Shown piece by piece: positions 1-19,400 of a stretch of DNA of 64,000 nucleotides. The notes under the pieces were generated by a model. The model was not told the origin of the DNA and searched no databases. It saw only the letters and a program-made list of their open reading frames with translations. The first letter of the stretch is position 1. Every line of letters begins with the position of its first letter. A program made the position numbers and the translations under genes. This stretch comes from Cliona cf. orientalis (taxonomy: Eukaryota > Porifera > Demospongiae > Clionaida > Clionaidae), in NCBI GenBank assembly GCA_963930775.1, contig OZ005691.1:4833000-4896999 (forward strand), given 5' to 3'.

Positions 1-39
1 ATAGGCATGCCTATCTCTCTCTCTCTTTCTCGAAAAAAA

Positions 40-330
40 TGTTTGTTGCATACATGTACATGTGCAATACAATGAGGGGAGGATGATCCAAGGTCACACT
101 GCCAAAATTAATTTTCCCCTTTGGGTTTAATTTACCACCATTGTGGCTAACGGTTTTACATCCCCTCCAAAGGATGCGTAAAAGTACCTCCCCATTCTTT
201 GGGGTAGAGCTGAATAGACTCAAGGGAATGGAAAGAAAAGTGCCCTGACACTAGTGGGACTCGAACTCATGACTGTAGATCAAGAGTCGAGGTCTATGTA
301 ACCCTTGGTTCCTCTCTCCCATCCTCTGCT
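40..330 (-). repeat. SINE-like repeat, copy 1
   Basis: Read on the minus strand, about 262-275 matches a tRNA B box (GAGTTCGAGTCCC) and is followed by a conserved body and a GA-rich tail near position 20. No convincing A box is seen, so the tRNA head may be truncated. The same unit recurs in opposite orientation at 39370-39660. Both copies sit upstream of a kringle exon, so they may be one insertion duplicated with the gene rather than two insertions. Confidence 0.5.
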
Positions 331-364
331 TTCCTCTCACCAAACACATTCATGTACAATGTAG

Positions 365-2493
<2,129 letters not shown>

Positions 2494-2665
2494 GCTACAT
2501 GTATAGGGATCAGGATACACACATAAAAAAAAAACAATTCATTGACAAGCTGAATGGTTAGTGTATAGTATGCAACCTCATTCGACGACTCGCACATGAA
2601 CGTAGTGATTGTTATACATGTACCTTTTTCTTATCAAAGATTGTACCATTATTTCATAGTAGATT

Positions 2666-4213
2666 TGAGGTATTAGGGATTGCTTTTACTATTTTCTCTC
2701 TTGGTACATGTAGCACTTTCTGCTTATAAATCTGTATCCACCTAGCTTTCATCTTGTACATATGCACACATACGTCATGGCTACAGTGTACATCATAATA
2801 ATAATTTATTGTTGTTGACATGCGTTTTCAAGTATTGTGTTGTAGGTCAGTAATAATTTCATCACACCAATCATTTTAATCATCATTATCCTGCCTGATC
2901 AATTCTATTATTATCCTCAATGCAAAATTATTATAATTATAAAAATATTTGGTTCCAATTTCAGTGAAACAAACGTGTTTGCGCATATACATGTACATGT
3001 ACAGTGTTCTCCCCAAGCAAAATTTAAGGCATGGTGTGGGTGGAGCCTGTAGCCACATCAAAGCTTTTTGGTTATCCCATTCCCACATCAAAGGGAATTC
3101 TGTACTGAAGGCTTGTTGGGCTGACATGCCTGAGTTAAGCTAGGGAGAACACTGATACGAATGTATCAGCATAGATGATATACATGTACGTAGTATATGG
3201 ATGTCATGGTGCAACTGATCGAAGGGGACTGCACAGGTGCATGGAGCTAACGGAAGTTTGCACTATTCCATGTAGACAGTTGATGTATAATGACATTGTG
3301 TACCGCCGGCATGGTTGTGATAATGCTGTACTGGGTATACGTAAACACCTTGATACATAGCTTCCTCAAGGCACACAAATACTTCAAGGACGTAGGCTAG
3401 GTAAACAACAAAACTACCACAGTGTCCTGGGCAAGCACCCATGTACCGCATTTCAAGGGGCCACTGTAGCAGCTTCTATACAAACAATGTCATATGAAAT
3501 TTTGATCCCGGGTAAGCACCCGTGAGGTCCAAGATCACAACTTTATGTTTGAACACCCATGGGCGCTTACCCGGGATACTATGCTATACACAATAATATG
3601 ATCACGTATAGAGTGTTGCATAGCGCATGATCACCCGCAACCACCCCCCCCCCCCCCCCCCCCCCCCCCGTCCAGTATTAATATTATTAGCCTAGCTTGA
3701 GAACAAGATTGCCTCTCTTCTACAGCACATGCCATATTAAATATCGTGGGGAAGCTTGGCAAGCATTAATTTATAAATAATAATTATTTTGGTGAAAAAT
3801 TGAGGATCTGGTAAAATACATGTACACATGTATAACTAACTTCGGTGATCTGAATGGTACTGTACATGTACATGTATATGGACTCCCAGTTTAAATATTA
3901 TTACTGGTGCCTTGGGTCTTCTGTTGAAATAGGCTGTGCATTAATTTTACTAACTGAAATATTGATCGTGTACATGTTTGATCAAAGTGAGAATTGTACG
4001 TAAAATTAATATTTAAAAGTGATGGCACACGTAAAAAAATAGTTTATTAAGTCTTTGCTATGAAGTTTTTACTTGTTTGAAATATACTAGACACGGCCGC
4101 TTCAAAAGACCTACATGTATAGTGTCAGGAATCGTACGGTACAACTTTAACACAATGTCATGTGTCACTTACTACATGCTACCAAGAAAGGTTCCCTAGC
4201 ATAATAATAATAA
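2666..4213 (+). repeat. 3' flank of the kinase gene, tandem duplication copy A
   Basis: This non-coding block downstream of the kinase stop is repeated with small indels at 4801-6190. Shared marks include the ATTAGGGATTGCTTTTACTA start, the TGGAGCCTGTAGCCACATCA stretch, an M1-type inverted-repeat element, and GACACGGCCGCTTCAAAAG near the end. Copy A also carries a 26-base C run (3644-3669) that copy B lacks. No gene is seen here. Confidence 0.9.
3414..3594. mobile_element. M1 inverted-repeat element (MITE-like), copy 1
   Basis: About 180 bp with imperfect terminal inverted repeats: GTGTCCTGGGCAAGCACCCATG on the left, described here by its core CTGGGCAAGCACCCATG, and CATGGGCGCTTACCCGGG on the right. 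Non-coding. Other copies: 5454-5653, 10069-10236 (inverted) and 22831-22995. Confidence 0.8.
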
Positions 4214-4648
4214 TAATATGTGACCTGCTATGAGAAAAGGGACCACTCGGGATGTTTTATAAAAATTGAGTTTTTGGCATGGATTGATAGCTCTATGTGT
4301 GTTGAATCCAATGGTGCAAGTTCCATGAAAAAATATTGATCACAAGCCGAGTTATGACCATTTGTATGCATTCGGGTAGGTATATTCGTTTTTCGGAAAA
4401 TGCGCATTTTTAATTGAAATTTACATTTATTTGTATGTGCCCAAGTAAATAATAATGCCCATAACTATAGTTAACATGTTGCAACCCTATGAACATAGCA
4501 TATCATTATGAAGCCAAAAATCTACATTTCCTAATAGACCAAAAAAACAGAAAAGTGAAAAATAATAATCTTCCACACATTTTAGCAATTATTAGAAAAT
4601 GAAAAAATATCCCAAGTGGTCCCTTTTCTCATAGCGGGTCACATATTA
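4214..4648. mobile_element. M0 non-autonomous DNA transposon with about 36-bp terminal inverted repeats
   Basis: Left end at 4214 and the reverse complement of the right end at 4648 share about 36 bases; the core is CTATGAGAAAAGGGACCACT, with only a few mismatches. The 435-bp interior has no reading frame. It separates the two copies of the duplicated flank. A truncated inverted copy lies at 58319-58455. Confidence 0.88.
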
Positions 4649-4658
4649 TACGTATTGA

Positions 4659-6190
<1,532 letters not shown>

Positions 6191-6492
6191 TACATGTACG
6201 TATTGAATATTTAAAAATCAGGCTCATCCAAACCGGATTGCTAAAATTAATATGATACACTTCTTATTACATGTAATTTTTTCCACTGTACAATAGTGAA
6301 AAGCTATGATGAGTGATGAGGAGACTATAGGGACAACACTACTAACTAATAAGTAAAGATAGGTTTGCAATATTTATATGTAGGCAGGACTCACTTTGAT
6401 TTGATCTTTGTACCTGGAGTGTAGAAAGGGTTGCTGAACATGTCCGTATAGGCAACGTGTAAGTTCTTGAATAGCTGCAATGAAGAAAGGAG

Positions 6493-6683
6493 TACTGTAA
6501 ATTGCGAATATGTCGTTGTTAAAATATTTTCCGACAGTATGGCTTGTACAAAAATTAAACGCACGAAAATACATGTGCAACATTAACGATAATGCTGTAC
6601 AGGGTCGTTTGTCCAAAAACTATTTAATGTGAAAATTTATCGCATGAAGTATTTTAGACACGAAATATTCACGAATTACAGTA
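6493..6683. mobile_element. M3 inverted-repeat element, copy 1
   Basis: About 190 bp with ends TACTGTAAATTGCGAATATG and the matching inverted ACGAATTACAGTA. Interior is shared with 17416-17607, including AATTAAACGCACGAAA and CAGGGTCGTTTGTC. This is the more decayed of the two copies. Confidence 0.85.
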
Positions 6684-6689
6684 GTTGCA

Positions 6690-11335
<4,646 letters not shown>

Positions 11336-11693
11336 GAATAATTATTTATTGCAATCATGCCATGGCATAGTATGTTGTGCCTGTATAATTCGTGCACACA
11401 ATGATTATAGCAGATCTATAGTGAATCTGGTGCAACTTATGCATGGTTGGTGACAAACATCGATATTGTACAAAAGTAGCAAGGTGAATAGACAGCTTTG
11501 ACAGATAAGCCATTGAGTGAGCATGTGTCATACACTGCTACATCAATAGGCCACATCAGAGGACTATCCAATTGATGATCGATATTACGTATGTCTGTCC
11601 ATTTTATATGATAGTATACCGATACTCCATAATGTCCCAAACTGCATGGGTAACTGTTGTTAGAGACTTGAGGCAAACTTCAAAGTTACTGTA

Positions 11694-13240
11694 ATGTGGA
11701 AGCTAAAGAGATCAGTGCTCTGCAAGAGAGTTCTTCCACTAGCAATCTTCACTTTGATTGTGCTGATAGTCATCGAAGTCTGCTATAGCTGTTTTATATC
11801 ATGTGATGTCATCATACTGGATGAGCCCAACAGGTATCAATCCATGATGTTATAACAGTGTGCAAGCTCTGAAAGATGACTAAAGTTTTAATTAATAAGG
11901 ATTATCCCCCCATTGTATACATTGTGCAGTAATAATTATTATAATACCCTGATAGTAGAGGTATACTGTTAACACAGTATCTATTATTTTAGGAAAATTT
12001 CGGAGGGATCTAGTGATGAGCAGTTGATTGTTGAAGCAGCTCACCGTGCTACCGTGTACCACAGCAGTACTAGTGTAACTGCTAGCACTCATACTACCAC
12101 TAAACCATCACATCACCGTGAGGTTGAGGCAACAAAGGTTGAAGTACCACCATCAGGGACAGCAGGGCATGATCAGCTCAGTTTTTGGAATCTTTCTATT
12201 TCTCAAAGAGTGGAGGTATAAGGACTAATCTTCTACATTGGCCAGCTAAGTACAATGTGTTTATGCCTCAGTTATGTAACAGGATCTAATCCACATGTAC
12301 ACCATGCATGCATTCACATGTACAGCTACAGCAGAAACAGGTTGAAAAGTTTTGCCAACTCTACATGTTTAATGTTAAATACAAACTCCCCCGAAGTCGG
12401 TATCAGGATCTGATTCTCAGTAGACATCTCTTAATCGACGACCACAGCAACACACTGTTCTGTTTTGCACCCAAAGTTGGCTGCACTAACTTAAAGCTAG
12501 CACTGTTTTATGCCCAGGGATTGCTGACAAAAGAAGACATCGATAAAACAAGGGACGACATTGATCAAGACAAATTGGAGGAATGCATTGTTTCGAGCTC
12601 ATTCCTATCCCGTAATAAACCAGAAAAGATTAAAATACTGAAGAGGCACTTCAAGTTCATAATGTATCGTAATCCACTAGAGAGATTACTCAGTGCTTAT
12701 CGTTCAAAAGTTGAGCGCTACCCACTTGTGGGCCTGAGGAAAGACTCTCCACACTACAACTGGTTGAGAAGACGTATCTATGGACACATTCGTCCCAGTC
12801 AGTACAAGGATTGGCTCCTCCATGGAGGGAGATCAGAGGTCAGCATTTCATTCGGTGATTTCATCGACTACTGGCTGACTTATGATCTGAATAGTGATGA
12901 ACACTTCAGAACAATCTTCAGCCTGTGCGAACCATGCCGTGTACGCTACAACTATTATGGAAACTTTGAGACATTCGATAAGGATGCTAACGTGTTGCTA
13001 GACAGAATTGGGGGTCAAGATGTGATGCTACGAAGTGGATACTATGGGGACGATGGCACCGTTCCTACCAAGAATCTCCTGAGGCAGTATTATGGAGAAT
13101 TAAACCTTTATCAGAAACTGGCTGTGCTCCGCAAACTTGCTCTAGACATTGATTTCTATTACCATATATTTCCACCTGAGGAGGATGCTCATAAACACAT
13201 ACTGGGAATTGATTATGACATTCAAAGACCTTATTACTAG
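11694..13240 (+). CDS. Carbohydrate sulfotransferase (sulfotransferase family 2, CHST8-14 type)
   Basis: Three exons, 11694-11833, 11993-12215 and 12326-13240, give 425 residues in one frame. The start places a short basic cytoplasmic tail (MWKLKRS) before a hydrophobic signal anchor of about 20 residues, the type II topology of Golgi sulfotransferases. A Ser/Thr/His-rich stem follows. The catalytic domain has the 5'-phosphosulfate-binding loop CFAPKVGCTNLK and the 3'-phosphate-binding segment FIMYRNPLERLLSAYRSKV, the PAPS-binding motifs of the chondroitin/dermatan/HNK-1 sulfotransferase group. It should transfer sulfate from PAPS to a glycan in the Golgi lumen; the acceptor sugar cannot be told from sequence. 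It is convergent with the receptor gene on the minus strand, with 220 bp between their stop codons. Confidence 0.93.
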
Positions 13241-13460
13241 CAGTAATGATTTCGTATACTTTCATGTTTGTACCTAAATTGAGTTGGAGGCTATCATGAT
13301 GTTCACTTAAAATACCGGTACCTTATTGGGAAATAATTATGAAGCCTGGCCTATTAAATTTTATCCAATCTTAAGACCATAGGTACAAGATTTTGAAAAG
13401 TTTATGGTTGGAAATGAGCATAATAAATTATTTCCGTTCAAGATTATTGTAATGTTTGTT

Positions 13461-16400
13461 TTACTCAGATGAGGCAGTATTGACAACATCTTCAGCTGCT
13501 GCAGTAGTTGGTGAAAGCATGTGAGCAAGGTTTATATCACAATGTTCAATCCTCTCATAGCGACTAATCTGCTCATAGCCACCCGAGTTGGAGTTAGCTA
13601 TAGATCCCTCGAAACAAGTTTCCATGTCATTCTCTTGAAGACCTTCACTTTCACAAACATCTGGTACAACAGAAGATTCAATTTGTACACTAGCACTATC
13701 AAGGGCAATGGGGTCTCTAATGAAGTTACTTTCCATGATATTTTCAATATCCTGATTTTCACATGCTGTCAGAGAAATTTCCAGATTGTGCTCTTTACAT
13801 TCATGGCAAGAATCAGCTAGGTGACACTGTGCCTGACTGATATCTTCACTTGACCGAGCAGATAATGCAAGAGTTGATGCTGGGGTTGCGGCAATTTCAA
13901 CTTGAGCTTCGCCCACCAATTGAGCAAGGTTAACATCACAGTGCCGAATTTTCTCATAACGTTGAATTTTCTCATAGTCTTGAATTCGCTCGTAATGATG
14001 AATTTTCTCATAGCCTTGAACTTGCTCAGAGCCACTAGTTTGTCTAGAGGGGAGCACATTGAATACAGGGAGTTTAGATGAATTGGCAATTACTGGACCG
14101 CATAATTCCTCCATCCTTTCTGTATGATCAAGAATATGCATTGTAGTTCCATTTACTTGTACTGGGATGGAGGGTGAGGCATTACCTTCTGGGTTATCAC
14201 TGGGGACTAGTTGGTGGCAACAATTATTGCCAGTGAGTTGAGTGTGATCACAACTTGCTTCTTTCATTTCCTCCTTGAAGTTCCAGTTTGGCTCCATTTT
14301 TGTGCAATTCTGTGCATCTTCGATGGAACTGTCTTTAAGCTGCTTTCTATCTTCTGAGCATAATAGCTGATCAGTTGTTTGTAACTTGCTCTGTCTGGGT
14401 GGCAAAGAAGGTCGGAGGTCATATAAATCAGGTATGTCATATATATGCTCGTTGAGATCGACAGGTGCTTCAATTTTCTGGCAATATCTTCTGTTAATGA
14501 CCACAATTGCTATTACTATTAAGAGAAGAAAAATTGTGACTGCTCCAGCTATACCAATGAAGTAGAAATTCTCGCTGTCTCTTGGTGAATCCAACTGATG
14601 AGAACCAGCTGCAACCATAGAATGATATCATCACCTCTAGCTCAGATGTCTACCTAGCTAGCTATTGGCCATGTATTAGTAGTCTATTACCATTATTATA
14701 GCTATATAGTCCATGAATACACAGAGTTGTGCACCTACAATAAGAAATTACACTACATTAAATATATTTAAGCTCACTAAGGGCTATAGCTATAGCCTGT
14801 GGACGTGTGTGAATACATGACTTTATACAATCAAGATTAAAATTTAGTTTTATCTGTGGGCTTTTTGATCTGATGTATGAAAAGTTACACCAATGAAACC
14901 TTCCCGTTATACGGATGTACAAAGTTAAATTTATGGGCTATATAGGCACTTTTGAGTCAAAGTTTCATTACTGTTTTACAAACACAGGCTAGAGACTACA
15001 CATATTTGAGGGAGATACATACTATAATTTGTGCAGTAGTCCCAGGATGACTCTGATGTGAAGCACCAGATCCTGTCCTTCAGCTGTCCAGGGTTCCTGC
15101 AAAGGTTAGCTGCACTATCCAGCTCAGGATAGAAACCAGGATGAAAGAGAAGGTGTGGTTCTTTCCATGACTGGCAGTGCTCTCCTCTCTGGGTGGTTGC
15201 CAGCTGATCAGCGAAGCTCTTACCACGGCCATCTGTAAGTGATACATGTAATAAAGTATTATGGTGTAGGCTATAATTATGTGCATGATGTGTGTCAAAA
15301 ATTAATACTGTTTATCATCAAAGTTTATCATAGGCTATATCACGATAGGCATAATAATATTATATTCATGCAGTGATACAGTAGTAACTTCTAGTACTAC
15401 CATAGGACGTGTTTTGAATGCGTAGTTAAATGATTGCGAATGGTGTTGTATAAGCCAGATTGCGATTCTAATGATTGCAAATAGCCAAACGAGAAAGGCA
15501 TACCCTCAATCTTAGCTATAGAGGTGTGGCTTATGAGGCTGCTTGTGGGGTGGGTTATAGAATGCCATACTGCTTGAGTGACAGTTGCGCTTGGCTTGGC
15601 ATTGATCATTGTGTTGGCAAGTTGGTAGTTGGCTTGAAGAATCGAAAAAGACTCATTCTTGACGATCAACAGCTGTACGTACATGCATGCAAGTAGATCG
15701 AGCACATGTGATATCGATAATGCGTGCACGTAAGTGAGCACGCATGCAAAAGGGATGTGATCACGTGTAACATTATTCATTGCGTATTCTTTTCTTGCGA
15801 TTCTTTTGATTGCGTCTTGTGTAAAAACTCGCAATTCGCAATCAAAAGAACCTCACATTCAAAATACGACCTACGGTATCTGAAAGGGGATCTGGTTGCC
15901 AGGTCCATATAATATAGGTGTGTACATGATGCATATGGAATGATGGGAGGCATCCCAACACGTTATTCCACAGAAAATCTATCACTTGGAAATCAGATGT
16001 ATACAGGGATGCCTCATTAATTTTGTTATTATCCCTAGTTATTATAATAATGCTCTCATTTGCAATAAAAATTTTGTAAATAGCTGTAATGGTATAATCT
16101 CACCAGTTTCACTGGGTAGTCCTTGAGGATGGGGCATACAGTCAGGACCAATAGGATAAAGGCTGTGGCCGGTAGCTGTGTCATCAAGGCAGTTGTCAGG
16201 CTGAAAGAGGAACTTCAACGATTGTCTCCGCATCTCAGTGACCAGGCGACTGTACACGACTGTTGAGCAAAACTGAATGGTGTCCAGCAGTTGACATCCA
16301 CTGCAGGCCAACATAGGAGCTGCTGTTTCTGCAAACAAGGAAATAATTTTTTCTCTCTTTCTCTCCCTCCCTTCCAGGTCACCTTGTTTCTTGCAGAATG

Positions 16401-19400
16401 GCAGTATCACATGGCAGAGTAGCTGCCTGGTGAAATGCTCACAACCAGGACTCCATGTGTCATTCTCAATGTCCATAGTTAACTGCAACAGCAGCTCACT
16501 CAGATATTGATTGATAGAGTCAAGCCCAAGTGGTCCCCATGCGGAGGGGCTTCTATCCACAAAGACCGTCCAGTTTCCATTACCATATCCTTCAATATCA
16601 TGACAAAAGCCGTAGCTTTCATACCGTTGACAGACCTCTATAGAGTTAAAAGCAAAAGGCTAGTTTCATCAAGGTACAAGTTTAAATTAAATATTATGTG
16701 TAACACTATCAGAGCATTCGGTTGCTAGTTATTATAATATTATATTATTGTGGCAACCTCTAACAATTTTATACTTTAATAGCTACGATCAAAAAACCAG
16801 TTATTATAAATTTTATGATGTTGATTGACCTACCAAATTGACTTAACTTACCACATTGAGGTACATCACAGTACTCCCACCTGACGTTAGGGTCACTGGT
16901 ATAACACCAGGGCCCAGCCCCCACCCCGCCAGGGTTGCGACAGGCAAATCTGTCAAAGAGCTCAGGAGAGTAAGTGGACGGGAGGAAGGGATGTTTGTGA
17001 GGAGCCTGTGAGCCCCACGACTGACAGTCTAGTCCACTCCTAGTCCTACGCACATATCCAGCATAACTTCGACTATCACTATGAGCACACCAAGAGGGCT
17101 CAGTATAGTGGCCTATTGTGGGTGCTGTGTGCATGAGTGAGAGTATACTTTTGATGCGTACAGTGTATAATAATGTGCGTATGCGTGCGTGAGTGTAGCT
17201 GTATTTGTATCACAAGAACTGTTAACTGCTCCTCAGGTTTATGAATTACCACATTGGTAAACCATTATCGAATATTTCTATAATGTAAAGTAACTAAGGT
17301 TTGGAGAAATACTTGTGCTATAATATTATGGTAATATACAAGTAATGAAAAACACTATCATTATAAGTGCCTTGTGTACAAAGATCAATCCATATAACAT
17401 CATATCCTATGCTGGTTACCGTAAATCGCGAATATTTCGACGTTAAAGTATTTTCGGACAGCATGGCTTGTGGGAAAATTAAACGCACGAAACACATGCG
17501 CGATATTAACGACAATGCGGTACAGGGTCGTTTGTCATAAAATTATTTAACGCGAAAATTTATCGCATGAAATATTTTTGACACGAAATATTCGCGATTT
17601 ACGGTAATTACCAATTTATATTATAGTGCTCCCATCTGAGAATTGAACTTTATAATCTCTAGCACAACATAAATTTAGCATTAATATCGCTGGTTTGTGC
17701 CTACCAATTCTTGCTACTTCCAAGTCAATAGGTATGCACTCTGGATTGGAGCCAGCAGGGTGCTCCCGAGTATCACACTTGGCAGCTAGTCGTGAGTACA
17801 GTTCAGGTGTCTCCGCTTCACTGATGAATCTTTCACAGATGCTTCCGGCTGAAAAAGTATCGCATGATGTTTTGCAGATGAGCCGAGGAGTGGGGACATC
17901 GTGACTGGGGTCACAGTACGGGTAGACACTGTGACAAGCTATGGACTGGGCCAGCCTCTGGCACCTGTTCTTGAGGGCAGGATCGAGGCTACTCAACTCA
18001 CTCCTGAAGAATGAAATTTGTACATAAAAGGTTTACTATCATTATTGCATATATTATGTACCTGTTGGCTGTGCCCTCAATTCTTTGAAGTAAATCAATC
18101 ACCTGTTTCAGTAACTCCAACCATCCCATATCATTGTTCATGCTTTCATTAATGAACACCAGAATCGATTGATCCACAAATGCACTGCATTGGCTATGAG
18201 TGTAGTGGAGACATTCGCTGCAATAAAGAGAGAGAGAGAAGGAGAAGAGAGGGAATATAAGAGGGCCGGGAGAGAAGGAGGGGAGAGAAAGGAGAGAGGG
18301 AGGGAGGGAGGGAGGGAGGGAGGGAGAGAGAGACTAACTATGGCTGCTGGATAGTCATGATTCAGGTAGCCATCATCATCTCAATGTCTTTCCTAACCAC
18401 ATTTAACAAAAAGTAACTGCACCATAATGTGTTACCAGGACTAAAATTAATACTGATAGCTATGCTTGAAGGTTAACATAATTGGTTATTCCGCTATTAT
18501 TAATAGTGATTTGCAGTACCTGACATTGTCTGGAGGATCTGTAGGAACTATAAAAACAGAGAGAAATAGAGAGAGAGAGAGAGAGTGACAAGGTTCAACT
18601 ACAACTAGCTAACACATTCAGCATACACATGATAGCACAAGCTTACCTGGTTCTACTATCAGGATAATGGTCTTCCAATCTCTAACAGGCCTTTTTCCTT
18701 CAGGGGGATTTACCTGTAAAAGGATGAACATACGAATTAAATAGATCTAAAATTCAAGCAATTTCATCTTAAGCACTACAAATCCATAAAGTTATTTTTT
18801 TCCATGAAATACCTCCTAAATTCCGTTTACACTAGGCCTTAAAACCGCTTTGGAAGCCAGCTTAGGTTTAAGCTGGATTATTGTTAATGCGCAAAACCGC
18901 CTTACAAGTTACATGCCCAGTAGAAATATACTTTTCTGTGGTTATTAGGTAATGATGACGTAATCTAAGAGGTAATTGCCAGAAAATTCAGGGCCTCTGA
19001 CAGTGTGGAGCCTTTCCGCTGAGACTTGAAAATCGGTATTATATGTAGACTCTGAGTATCTGACGCATGTATCCAGCGAATACATTACAAACTGAGTGCT
19101 ACTTTCTCTGCCAAGTACCGCCGGCCGAACTTCACGCGTTCTCTTGGCTGACGTAATCCCGTGGACGAACCTGTGGATACTATGAAACTAGAGCTCTGTA
19201 GAGCACATACCCCGCGCGCACATTGCGCAATCTATAGAGTTAGCTACTTTTGTGTGCATGGCTATAATTTTGTGAACTTTAAAATGATTGTATGTAGCTA
19301 CCAGAGGTCCCTATACCAGATCTAGACTACTAGGAGATATGAACTGATACTTCCAATATTATTTTTATTGTAATAGTATAGCCGTGTTTACACTACGATT

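Noticed and set aside
15080..15298. Minus-strand frame overlapping the receptor B second kringle
   Set aside because: Out of phase with both neighbouring exons; the in-phase frame gives the degenerate kringle.
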